Source: JAHEJB01 sp041748175
GTDB taxonomy: Bacteria > Bacteroidota > Rhodothermia > Rhodothermales > Rubricoccaceae
Assembly: GCA_041748175.1 (NCBI GenBank)
Contig: JBGTDU010000142.1
Span: 17,525-81,524 of the forward strand
Direction of reading: 5' to 3'
Length of the DNA: 64,000 bases
This document shows, piece after piece, positions 26,707 through 34,487 of the stretch (its first letter is position 1; each line of letters starts with the position of its first letter). The translations under genes were made by a program, and so were the position numbers. The notes under the pieces were generated by a model that did no database searches, had not been told where the DNA came from, and saw only the letters and a list, made by a program, of their open reading frames with translations.

Positions 26707-26790
26707 ACGGTCAGGGGTTCGTATCCTCGCCTGTTCGTTTGTACTCCTCGCGCTTCCCTCCGCAGCGCATCCTGCGTTCCCCCAGGCACG

Positions 26791-27462
26791 ATGAACTTCG
26801 ATGATCTTAGACGCCTCGTGGGGCTCGGCGAGGGGGCACATCTCGAGTTCAAGTACCGTGTTCCACGGGCCGACCGCATTGCCAGGGAGGTCATCGCGCT
26901 GGCCAATACCAGCGGTGGCCGTGTGCTAGTCGGGGTCGAAGACGATGGCAAGATCGTTGGCGTGAAAGATGCCAATGAGGAGCTGTTTGCGCTTCAGGCC
27001 GCACTCGAATTGCATTGCGATCCGCCCGTTGCGCTTAACATCGAAGGGGTGCGGATTTCGCGCAAACGCGAGGTGCTTGTCATTGACGTTCCCAGAAGCG
27101 CCGCGAAGCCTCATTTCCTGATACAGGATGCGCCGGCCGATTCGGAGGCAACGGGTAAGAAAGCCTACGTGCGCGTCGGGTCGGAGAGCGTCGAAGCCAG
27201 CCGCGAGGCCATTCGGCTCATGAAAGCTGAGCACAGCCCACGCGATACGCGGTTTGTATTTGGCGAGCCCGAGCGGAAGCTCATGGCGTACCTGGAGCAC
27301 TACGAACGCATCACAGTTCGCGAATACGCCCGGCTGGCCGGCGTCACCCCCAAGCGGGCTTCCCACACCCTCGTCCTGATGACGCGGGCGGAAGTGCTCC
27401 GTCTCCACTCTGACCCGCAGGAGGACTACTTCACGGTGGCCTACCAGCGATCAGGCGAGTAG
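26791..27462 (+). CDS. AlbA_2/divergent AAA-4 domain putative DNA-binding protein
   Basis: 223-aa protein. The N-terminal AlbA_2 (Schlafen-like, formerly divergent AAA_4) domain shows EGAHLEFKYRV, then EVIALANTSGGRVLVGVEDDGKIVG and a strand EVLVIDVPRSAAKPHF. A linker follows, then a C-terminal winged-helix-like segment (ITVREYARLAGVTPKRASHTLVLMTRAEVLRLH). Family members are transcription regulators or nucleic-acid-binding proteins. Residue E19 in LEFK is the conserved acidic position. It stands 84 bases after gpsA and before the mutase gene. Confidence 0.85.
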   Translation: MNFDDLRRLVGLGEGAHLEFKYRVPRADRIAREVIALANTSGGRVLVGVEDDGKIVGVKDANEELFALQAALELHCDPPVALNIEGVRISRKREVLVIDVPRSAAKPHFLIQDAPADSEATGKKAYVRVGSESVEASREAIRLMKAEHSPRDTRFVFGEPERKLMAYLEHYERITVREYARLAGVTPKRASHTLVLMTRAEVLRLHSDPQEDYFTVAYQRSGE

Positions 27463-27559
27463 CATTGCAGCCACTCGGTTGCCAGTCGCCGATCCCGATG
27501 CTCTGACGATACGTCGGGCCCGTACTTTCAACCGCACTGCAAACGGTCGAACGAATCGA

Positions 27560-29143
27560 ATGTCCTCGCTCGAAACTCAACGCACACTCTCCAGAGACCG
27601 CGAAGTCCAACCCGTATACGGAATGGATGACCTCCCTGAAAACCTCGGCGAGCGGCTCGGGAAGCCTGGCGCGTATCCCTTCACGCGTGGCATCTATCCG
27701 GGCATGTACCGCGACCGAACCTGGACGATGCGGCAGTACGCCGGGTTCTCGACGGCCGAAGAATCCAACACGCGTTACCACCACCTACTGAAACAGGGCG
27801 CGCGCGGGCTCTCTGTGGCGTTCGATCTCCCGACGCAAATTGGATATGACGCCGATGAAATGCTCGCCGATGGCGAAGTCGGGAAGGTGGGCGTGTCGAT
27901 CTGCTCGCTGGACGACATGCGCCGGCTCTTCGAGGGCATCGAGCTGGCACCCATCACAACTTCGATGACCATAAACGCCACGGCGCCCATCCTTCTCGCG
28001 TTGTACGTGGCCATCGCCAAGGAGCAGGGAGCCGACCTGAGCAGGCTCGGCGGCACCATTCAGAATGACATCTTGAAGGAATACGCCGCGCGGGGGACCT
28101 ACATCTATCCGCCGAGGCCGTCCATGCGGTTTATCACGGACGTCTTTGCGTGGTGTGCCGCTGAACTGCCGCGATGGAATACGATCTCCATTTCGGGCTA
28201 CCACATCCGCGAAGCGGGCTCGACGGCGGCGCAGGAACTGGCGTTCACGCTCGCGAACGGGATCGCCTATGTGCAGGCGGCGCTGGATGTCGGGCTCGAC
28301 GTGGATGTCTTCGGGAAGCGACTCTCGTTCTTTTTCAACGCCCACAACAACCTGTTTGAAGAGGTCGCCAAGTTTCGCGCAGCGCGGAGAATCTGGGCGC
28401 GCACGATGAAGGAGCGCTTTGGCGCGAGCGAGCTGCAAGCCATGATGCTGCGCTTCCACGTGCAGACCGGTGGGTCCACGCTGACGGCGCAACAGCCGTT
28501 GAACAACGTTGCGCGCGTAACGCTTCAGGCGCTCTCCGCGGTGCTGGGCGGGACACAGAGCCTCCACACGAACGGCTACGACGAGGCGCTGGCCCTCCCC
28601 AGCGAAGAGGCCGCGACGCTTGCCCTGCGGACCCAACAGATCATCGCCAACGAATCCGGAGTAGTCGATACGGTCGATCCGTTAGCCGGGAGTTTCTACG
28701 TCGAGCGGCTGACCGAGGCGTTGGAGAATGAGGCCGAGCGTCTCATCCGGCAAATTGACGAAATGGGTGGTGCGGTGGCTGCGATAGAAGAGGGCTTTTA
28801 TCAGGATGCGATTGGCCAGTCGGCTTATCGTGCGCAGCTGGCGATAGAGGCGGGCGAGTCTATCGTCGTGGGCGTGAACAAATACGAGTCGGCGGAGCCA
28901 GCAGCGCACATTCAAACGATGAAAGTCTCTGACGCCATCCGCCAACAGCAGTCGGAACGATTGGCCGAGCTTCGCAACCGCCGCGACAACGAGCAGTGGT
29001 CATCAGCTTTGGCAGCGGTGGAATCGGCGGCGCGAAGTGAAGAAAACCTGATGCCGCACATTCTCATCGCCGTGGAGAACTACGCGACGGTAGGTGAGAT
29101 TGCGCACGTGCTGCGGGGTGTTTGGGGGGAGTACGCGGGGTAG
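27560..29143 (+). CDS. acyl-CoA (methylmalonyl-CoA type) mutase large subunit
   Basis: 527-aa TIM-barrel catalytic subunit of a B12-dependent acyl-CoA mutase. PFTRGIYPGMYRDRTWTMRQYAGFSTAEESN, VAFDLPTQIGYDAD, NMTINATAPILLALY-type sequence, NDILKEYAARGTYIYPP and HTNGYDEAL are signatures of the family. The chain stops at about the end of the catalytic domain. It lacks the roughly 130-aa cobalamin-binding domain (DxHxxG), so B12 must be bound by a separate small subunit not in this window. It could be methylmalonyl-CoA, isobutyryl-CoA or ethylmalonyl-CoA mutase. ATG 27560 puts conserved sequence near the N-terminus. Confidence 0.92.
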   Translation: MSSLETQRTLSRDREVQPVYGMDDLPENLGERLGKPGAYPFTRGIYPGMYRDRTWTMRQYAGFSTAEESNTRYHHLLKQGARGLSVAFDLPTQIGYDADEMLADGEVGKVGVSICSLDDMRRLFEGIELAPITTSMTINATAPILLALYVAIAKEQGADLSRLGGTIQNDILKEYAARGTYIYPPRPSMRFITDVFAWCAAELPRWNTISISGYHIREAGSTAAQELAFTLANGIAYVQAALDVGLDVDVFGKRLSFFFNAHNNLFEEVAKFRAARRIWARTMKERFGASELQAMMLRFHVQTGGSTLTAQQPLNNVARVTLQALSAVLGGTQSLHTNGYDEALALPSEEAATLALRTQQIIANESGVVDTVDPLAGSFYVERLTEALENEAERLIRQIDEMGGAVAAIEEGFYQDAIGQSAYRAQLAIEAGESIVVGVNKYESAEPAAHIQTMKVSDAIRQQQSERLAELRNRRDNEQWSSALAAVESAARSEENLMPHILIAVENYATVGEIAHVLRGVWGEYAG

Positions 29144-29220
29144 GGCCGCCTCACCGACCAGCCCCGCCTTGCAAGGAGGCGTCCGTAGTCAAAGTCGGCG
29201 CGCCCGACGGGCACGCCCTA
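29141..29220. repeat. stop-to-stop inverted-repeat element between convergent genes
   Basis: It begins TAGGGCCGCC and ends GGGCACGCCCTA, so the outer ends TAGGGC/GCCCTA are inverted. The left TAG is the mutase stop and the right CTA is the stop of the convergent methyltransferase. An inner hairpin (CGCCTTGCAAGGAGGCG, 29165-29181) could terminate both transcripts. Confidence 0.7.
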
Positions 29221-29676
29221 GCCGGCTCGGAATCTCCCCACCAGCCCGTATGCCGCAATCCCAAATGCCACCGACACATTTAGCGACGCTTTGACTCCGT
29301 ATTGAGGCAGCCCAAGCACAAAATCTGCCGCTGCGATCATCTCTGGAGGAACGCCAGAAACCTCGTTGCCAACGATCAGCACCATCGGAAAATCCTCAGC
29401 CTTGACATCCTCCAGGCCCGTCGCATTCTCCGTTCGTTCGAGTGCCACAATCCGGCAGGTTTCGCGTCGCAGTTGATCGACGAGGCCACGTGGATCCGGG
29501 TGGTGGCTCCACGGCACCGACAAGTCTGCGCCGAGCGCCGTCTTCCGGACGCCGCGGTGCTCCGGAGTTGGTGAATAGCCCGTCAGGTAGATACGCGCCA
29601 GCCCCGCCGAGTCCGCCGTGCGGAAGATGGAGCCCACGTTGTGTGCCGACCGAATGTCGTGAGCGATGACGGAAAT
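29218..29676 (-). CDS. SpoU/TrmH family RNA 2'-O-ribose methyltransferase
   Basis: About 152-aa SPOUT-fold methyltransferase. Motif 1 DIRSAHNVGSIFRTADSAG, motif 2 MVLIVGNEVSGV and motif 3 LPQYGVKASLNVSVAFGIAAYGL (the knotted AdoMet site) are all present. This is the small single-domain type that modifies tRNA or rRNA. The start is unusual. The only standard codon is GTG 29637, inside motif 1, while the conserved ISVIAHDIRSAHN reads in frame further upstream. An ATT at 29676 is the likeliest first codon. A word-like repeat lies immediately upstream. Confidence 0.8.
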   Translation of the reverse strand: MSVIAHDIRSAHNVGSIFRTADSAGLARIYLTGYSPTPEHRGVRKTALGADLSVPWSHHPDPRGLVDQLRRETCRIVALERTENATGLEDVKAEDFPMVLIVGNEVSGVPPEMIAAADFVLGLPQYGVKASLNVSVAFGIAAYGLVGRFRAG

Positions 29677-29684
29677 AGGGTGGG

Positions 29685-29725
29685 CGGGATTTCGGATATC
29701 GGATTTACAATTTCAGAGATGGGCG
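29685..29725. repeat. word-like repeat (inverted ATCCGAAATCC type)
   Basis: On the plus strand GGGATTTCGGATATCGGATT, the reverse complement of the words at 18050-18149 and 24248-24352. It abuts the unusual start of the methyltransferase gene. The remaining bases up to 29882 hold nothing I recognise. Confidence 0.7.
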
Positions 29726-29882
29726 TCGTGGTTGAGACCCAGCGATGAGGTTTCTGGTTTGTCCCGCTCGTTCACGTATGTTACGGCCAATGACAGTGCA
29801 TGCCCGATTTCCCATGACTTGACACACCCCCCCGCATTCGAAATTGGCGCTCCCCATCCGAAAGCATAAATCCGCAACGGCC

Positions 29883-30473
29883 ATGACACGCCTCGTACGC
29901 CTTCTTCCCGCATTTCTTGGCATTCTTCTTCTCCTTCCCGGTTGCACCACGATCCAGCAGTTGACCGCTCTGCGCCAGGTGGATTTTGCGGTCGATCAAG
30001 TATCCAACGGTTTCCTCGCGGGCGTCGATCTGGATCGTGTCCGCTCGTACAACGACCTGAATGCACTTGATGCGGCACGACTCATTTCCCATGTGGCGCA
30101 AGGTGAAATGCCGCTGGGATTCGTCCTTCATCTGGACGCGACAAACCCCTCCGACAACAGCGCGGCTGCGCGCCTTCTCCAACTCGACTGGACGCTTCTG
30201 ATTGACGAAACAGAGACCGTGAGCGGTATTTTCAACGACGACCGGCTAATCAACCCCGGCGAGACGGCTGACATTCCTATAAGCATGGAACTGGATCTCA
30301 TTCGCTTTTTCGGCTCGAATGCGCGGGACATCATTGATCTGGCGCTGAATCTTGCGGGGGCCGGAGGCAACCCGGCTCGCATCTCGCTCCGCGCTCGCCC
30401 AACGGTAAACACGGCGCTCGGGCCCATCTCTTACCCCGGTTACATAACGATCTCGCACACCGTCGGCAGGTAG
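29883..30473 (+). CDS. LEA14-like lipoprotein
   Basis: 196-aa lipoprotein. The signal peptide MTRLVRLLPAFLGILLLLPGC ends in a lipobox (LPGC, Cys21). The mature part (LTALRQVDFAVDQVSNGFLAGVDLDRV, then DATNPSDNSAAARLLQLDWTLLID, then NPGETADIPISMELDL) follows the pattern of the LEA-type 2 domain found in bacterial lipoproteins. It is probably in the periplasm or on the outer membrane. Function unknown; members are linked to stress. ATG 29883 was chosen over an upstream non-ATG frame by the signal peptide. Confidence 0.82.
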   Translation: MTRLVRLLPAFLGILLLLPGCTTIQQLTALRQVDFAVDQVSNGFLAGVDLDRVRSYNDLNALDAARLISHVAQGEMPLGFVLHLDATNPSDNSAAARLLQLDWTLLIDETETVSGIFNDDRLINPGETADIPISMELDLIRFFGSNARDIIDLALNLAGAGGNPARISLRARPTVNTALGPISYPGYITISHTVGR

Positions 30474-30572
30474 ACGCGGAGAGGTGGCATAAGCAGAACA
30501 TTCACGCCGCAAATGCTTGGAACAGTGTGAGGTCGCCGGTATTTTTGCAGGCTCCTCAAGCACCACGTCTGC

Positions 30573-31262
30573 GTGATCGTAGCCATTGACGGTCCGGCTG
30601 GATCCGGCAAAAGCACCACAGCGCGGCGAGTCGCCGAACGAATGGGGTGGCTCTACCTCGACACGGGTTCAATGTACCGCGCCGTCGGTTTGGCCTTTCT
30701 CGATGCTGAGATTCCGTTCACAAGCGAAGCCGCCGCCAGCCTGTTGCCGGGCATCACCATCGACCTAGAGCCTACGCCCACAGGGCTCCACGTCTTCCTC
30801 AACGGGGACGACGTTACGGCCCGAATCCGGACACCGGAAGCAGGACGTGCAGCGAGCGAAGCTGCCGTTTTGGGAGACGTTCGCGATCGGCTGGTGGAAA
30901 CTCAGCAGCGCATCGCGCGCCGCGAAGTCGAAGCCGGCGGAGGCGCTGTGTTGGAGGGGCGCGACATTGGCACCGTAGTCTTCCCGGATGCCGACGTCAA
31001 GATCTTTATGATTGCTGAACTCGCCTCGCGTGCGCGTCGTCGCTACGACGAGCTGAAAGCCGGAATGAACGGGAATACGCCCTCTTTGGGTGCCATCTCC
31101 GACGAACTGGCCGAGCGTGACCAGCGCGATGCGGAGCGAGCGCTCTCCCCACTACTGCCAGCCGAAGACGCCGTTTTGCTCGACACCACGTCCCTTTCTG
31201 TTGACCAACAGGTCGAGCACGTTCTCACCATCATCAACGCGCACAAAGAAAGCGCACGCTGA
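30573..31262 (+). CDS. cmk: cytidylate kinase
   Basis: 229-aa (d)CMP kinase of pyrimidine nucleotide synthesis. P-loop IDGPAGSGKSTTARRVAE, WLYLDTGSMYRAV (nucleotide-monophosphate site), and EGRDIGTVVFPDADVKIFMIAELASRARRRYDE are the family's motifs, in order. The start is GTG 30573 (VIVAIDGPAG), right at the conserved N-terminus. It precedes rpsA, the conserved cmk-rpsA arrangement of bacteria. Confidence 0.96.
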   Translation: MIVAIDGPAGSGKSTTARRVAERMGWLYLDTGSMYRAVGLAFLDAEIPFTSEAAASLLPGITIDLEPTPTGLHVFLNGDDVTARIRTPEAGRAASEAAVLGDVRDRLVETQQRIARREVEAGGGAVLEGRDIGTVVFPDADVKIFMIAELASRARRRYDELKAGMNGNTPSLGAISDELAERDQRDAERALSPLLPAEDAVLLDTTSLSVDQQVEHVLTIINAHKESAR

Positions 31263-31346
31263 ATTATCCGGCCCGTTTGCGACCTGAGAGATCGCAGAAC
31301 GGGGCATCCAACCCCTAAAACACACGATGAGTCCACACCTTCTCAA

Positions 31347-31365
31347 GCCCGGTTTCGGGCCGGGC
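31347..31365 (+). other. hairpin in the rpsA leader
   Basis: GCCCGG and CCGGGC pair around TTTCGGG (alternative pairing CCCG/CGGG). It lies about 20 bases before the rpsA start, without a T-run. It may be an attenuating or protein-binding leader structure, as S1 represses its own mRNA in other bacteria; this is inference only. Confidence 0.35.
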
Positions 31366-31384
31366 GGTCCATCATTCATACACT

Positions 31385-33976
31385 ATGTCCGATCAAATTC
31401 AGAACACCGAAACGCCAGAAACGGTAGACATTGCCGAGACAGAAGCCGTAGACGCGGTTGAAACACAAATTGCCGAAGCAGATGAGCCCACGATCGAAGA
31501 GGTTACGGCTGAGCCTTCCGCCGAACAGATACTAGAGGCGGAAGCGCCCGCGACGGAGGAATCGGCCGCCGACGTACCGGACGCCGCCATGGAGGCGGTT
31601 CCTGCGGATGAAGCCACTGAAGTTTCTGAAGAGCCTGTCGCAGCGGCGATGGTTGAAGAGACTGCGGAAAGCATCGATGCGGTTGAGGAAGAGACGGGCG
31701 TCGAAGACACCTCTGACGCCGCCATTGCTTCATCTCTGACATCCGTTGACGATGTGGAGTCTCTCCGAGAAGAGGGCCGCGTTGGCTATACGGGCGAGAT
31801 CATCGGGAGGACGGTCACCCTTGCCGAACTTGAGCAGATCGAGAAGGAGATGGCTGGCCAAGCTGTTAATCCTGAGGCAAGCGATGAAGAGCTGCTAGAA
31901 CTGTACGAGTCGTCGATGACTGCGGTCACCGAGGGTGAGATAGTTACCGGCCGTGTCGTGTCGATGACGGAAAAGGAAGTCGTTCTGGACATCGGTTTCA
32001 AGAGCGATGGCGTGGTCGCCAAGAACGAGTTCGAGGAAGTGCTGGAGATTGGCGATGAGGTAGAGGTCTACCTCGAACGCCTCGAAGACCGGCGCGGGCA
32101 GCTCACTCTGAGCAAGCTCATGGCGGTTGATTTCATCCGCTGGCGGACCATTGAGGAAGCGCACGAAAACGGCACCGTGGTGGAAGGAGAGATCATTCGT
32201 CGCATCAAGGGCGGCATGATCGTCAACCTTCTCGGTGCGGAAGCCTTCCTGCCCGGTTCGCAGATCGACGTCCGTCCCGTGCGCGATTTCGACACGTACC
32301 TCGGCAAGACGATGGAGTTCAAAGTGGTGAAGACGAACCCGACCAACGGGAACGTGGTCATCAGCCACAAGGCTCTAATCGAAAAGGACCTGCTCGCGCA
32401 GCGTCAGCAAATTCTGGAGACGCTCGAAGTCGGGCAGGTGCTCGAGGGCCAGGTCAAGAACATCGTCAACTTCGGTGTCTTCATCGACCTCGGCGGCGTC
32501 GACGGGTTGCTCCATATCACGGACTTATCGTGGGGACGAGTGGGCCACCCGAGCGAGGTTGTCGAACTGGACCAGAAACTCAACGTCGTCGTTTTGGACT
32601 ACGACAAGGAGCGCCAGCGCATCTCGCTGGGCTTTAAGCAGCTTCAGGGCCACCCGTGGGACAACATTAAGGACCACTACACCGAGGGCACCGAAGCCGA
32701 AGGACGCGTGGTTTCGATCACCGACTATGGCGCCTTCGTAGAGCTCCAGAAGGGTATTGAGGGCCTCGTCCACATCTCGGAGATGAGCTGGACGGAACAC
32801 GTGAAGCACCCCACCCAAAAAGTGCAACTCGGCCAAACGGTGAACGTTCGGCTGCTCAAAATCGACGAGGAGGCCAAGAAGATTTCCCTCGGCATGAAGC
32901 AACTCGAGCCGGATCCGTGGGCAGGCATTCTGGATCGCTTCCCGATCGGTACGGTCACGAAGGGGGTTGTACGCAACCTCACCACGTTTGGCGCCTTTGT
33001 CGAGATCGAGGCCGGGATTGATGGCCTCGTTCACGTCTCCGACATGAGCTGGACGAAGCGCGTCAAGCACCCGAGCGAAATGGTCAAAAAAGGCCAGGAG
33101 CTTGATGTCATCGTGCTCGACATTGACGTAGCTCAGCGCCGTATCTCACTCGGCCATAAACAGGTTTCGACGGACCCCTGGGCGGAGTATGAGAACTCCT
33201 TTCCCGAAGGCTCGCTTGCCAAGGCGAAGATCTCCGAGATCAATGACGGTGGCGTCGTCGTAGAGCTGGAGCATGGCGATGCGGAAGGATTCGTGCCCTC
33301 CAGCCATCTTAGCCGCACGGGTAGTCCGTCGGAAGTCTACGAAGTTGGCGAAGATCTGGAGCTGACGGTGCTCAGGATTGACAAGGATGAGCGCGTGATC
33401 GTGCTCAGCGAAACGGCCAAAGCGGATGCTGCGGAACGAGCCGTGCGCTCAGCGGAGCGATCCGAGAAGTCGAAAACCCAAAGGGAGGAGCGACAGGCCG
33501 TCGAGAAGTTCGGTCGCCAATCGTCGGGCCCGGCAACGCTGGGCGAACTCACTGGCTTGGCGGCGCTGAAGCTGAAAATGGAGGAGGCTGAGGCTACGTC
33601 GGAAGCTGGCGAGGCTTCTGTTGAGCTGGTTCCAGAAAAGGAAGCCGCCGCCGAGATCGCTGATGTGCCTGATGAGGACGCCGCGGAAGCGGACGTAGCG
33701 GATGCGCCCGAAGCGGACGTAGCGGATGCGCCCGAAGCGGACGTAGCGGATGCGCCCGAAGCGGACGTAGCGGATGCGCCCGAAGCGGACGTAGCGGATG
33801 TGCCCGAAGCGGACGTAGCGGATGTGCCCGAAGCGGACGCCACGGAAGCGGACGAGGTGGTGGCCGAGGAGGAAGTTGCAGTGCCTGAAGCCGAAGAGCC
33901 GGTTGCTGAAGTCGAGGTACCCGACGAAGCAGGCGAGGCAAGTGAGGACGAGGCAAGCGAGGACGAGAAATCCTGA
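31385..33976 (+). CDS. rpsA: 30S ribosomal protein S1 with long acidic extensions
   Basis: 863 aa, longer than typical S1 (about 560 to 650). Six S1/OB domains are recognisable at about residues 178-250, 265-335, 350-420, 435-505, 520-590 and 605-675 (for example EGQVKNIVNFGVFIDLGGVDGLLHITDLSWG). They bind mRNA and bring it to the 30S subunit. The first 120 residues are almost entirely acidic or alanine/threonine-rich. The last 190 carry a coiled, charged linker and six copies of EADVADAP/EADVADVP (residues 768-815). An acidic N-terminal arm occurs in Bacteroidota-type S1; the tandem tail is unusual. A strong terminator follows. Confidence 0.95.
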   Translation: MSDQIQNTETPETVDIAETEAVDAVETQIAEADEPTIEEVTAEPSAEQILEAEAPATEESAADVPDAAMEAVPADEATEVSEEPVAAAMVEETAESIDAVEEETGVEDTSDAAIASSLTSVDDVESLREEGRVGYTGEIIGRTVTLAELEQIEKEMAGQAVNPEASDEELLELYESSMTAVTEGEIVTGRVVSMTEKEVVLDIGFKSDGVVAKNEFEEVLEIGDEVEVYLERLEDRRGQLTLSKLMAVDFIRWRTIEEAHENGTVVEGEIIRRIKGGMIVNLLGAEAFLPGSQIDVRPVRDFDTYLGKTMEFKVVKTNPTNGNVVISHKALIEKDLLAQRQQILETLEVGQVLEGQVKNIVNFGVFIDLGGVDGLLHITDLSWGRVGHPSEVVELDQKLNVVVLDYDKERQRISLGFKQLQGHPWDNIKDHYTEGTEAEGRVVSITDYGAFVELQKGIEGLVHISEMSWTEHVKHPTQKVQLGQTVNVRLLKIDEEAKKISLGMKQLEPDPWAGILDRFPIGTVTKGVVRNLTTFGAFVEIEAGIDGLVHVSDMSWTKRVKHPSEMVKKGQELDVIVLDIDVAQRRISLGHKQVSTDPWAEYENSFPEGSLAKAKISEINDGGVVVELEHGDAEGFVPSSHLSRTGSPSEVYEVGEDLELTVLRIDKDERVIVLSETAKADAAERAVRSAERSEKSKTQREERQAVEKFGRQSSGPATLGELTGLAALKLKMEEAEATSEAGEASVELVPEKEAAAEIADVPDEDAAEADVADAPEADVADAPEADVADAPEADVADAPEADVADVPEADVADVPEADATEADEVVAEEEVAVPEAEEPVAEVEVPDEAGEASEDEASEDEKS
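33686..33829 (+). repeat. 24-bp in-frame tandem repeat within rpsA, six copies
   Basis: Unit GAAGCGGACGTAGCGGATGC plus GCCC (fifth and sixth units have GTGCCC). The copies are virtually identical at DNA level, which indicates recent expansion. Each encodes eight residues, EADVADAP or EADVADVP. Confidence 0.95.
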
Positions 33977-34000
33977 GGCGGTGGCGTTTCCGTATGAATT

Positions 34001-34038
34001 CGGGCGCCCCTCGCGCAAAGCGCGGGGCGCCTTTTTTT
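34001..34038 (+). terminator. strong Rho-independent terminator after rpsA
   Basis: GGGCGCCCCTCGCGC pairs with GCGCGGGGCGCC across a short AAA loop, followed by seven T. It lies 25 bases after the stop codon. Confidence 0.92.
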
Positions 34039-34487
34039 GTGGGACGTCGGACGGTGTTCTCAGAAGCTCAGTAGGCCCCCATGCGCTCTTTGCGACCTAT
34101 GTGAGCGGCAGAGTGCGTTTGGGTATGAGATCTCGAATCGTCGGCAAGCGAGGCGCGGTACTTCTTCGCGAACGCCAGGGCTTTCAAAGAAGGGCGGAAA
34201 TGGGACTCTTGGCTCGTCACATCCTCCATGGAGGACGGGCCGACTTGCCCGTGCGAGGGCTTGGGCCGCAATGGGTCCCCCTAGCAATAATACCCGGCCA
34301 CGAGCCGTTCGGGCGGGGGTTCCATCTACCCGGCGCCGCTCGCTTCAGAAGCCGGAAATGGGCTTCAAATCCTCGAAAAACGCGACTAGGGGTTATCCTT
34401 TCGCCTTATCTCAGCGAGCGCACGGTGTTAGTTTTTCAACGTTGACGCCGCGTCGTTGGGCGGCAGCTTTCACGTCTAACCGCCTGT
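34039..34487. other. 449-base gap between rpsA and bamA; nothing firm
   Basis: No convincing gene: the open frames here lack family-like sequence, and one continues out of frame from rpsA. It must hold the bamA promoter; an AT-richer stretch (GTTAGTTTTTCAACGTTGAC) near 34428 is a possible location. Confidence 0.4.

Noticed and set aside
25657..26841. 394-aa minus-strand frame opposite gpsA
   Set aside because: Antisense of gpsA, with no motif of its own.
33686..33829. 24-bp repeats considered as a CRISPR array
   Set aside because: The units are contiguous with no spacers and encode an in-frame peptide repeat of S1.
33977..34445. Continuation of a frame from rpsA through the gap (33822-34445) as a separate gene
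   Set aside because: It runs in another frame through the terminator and has no protein-like pattern.
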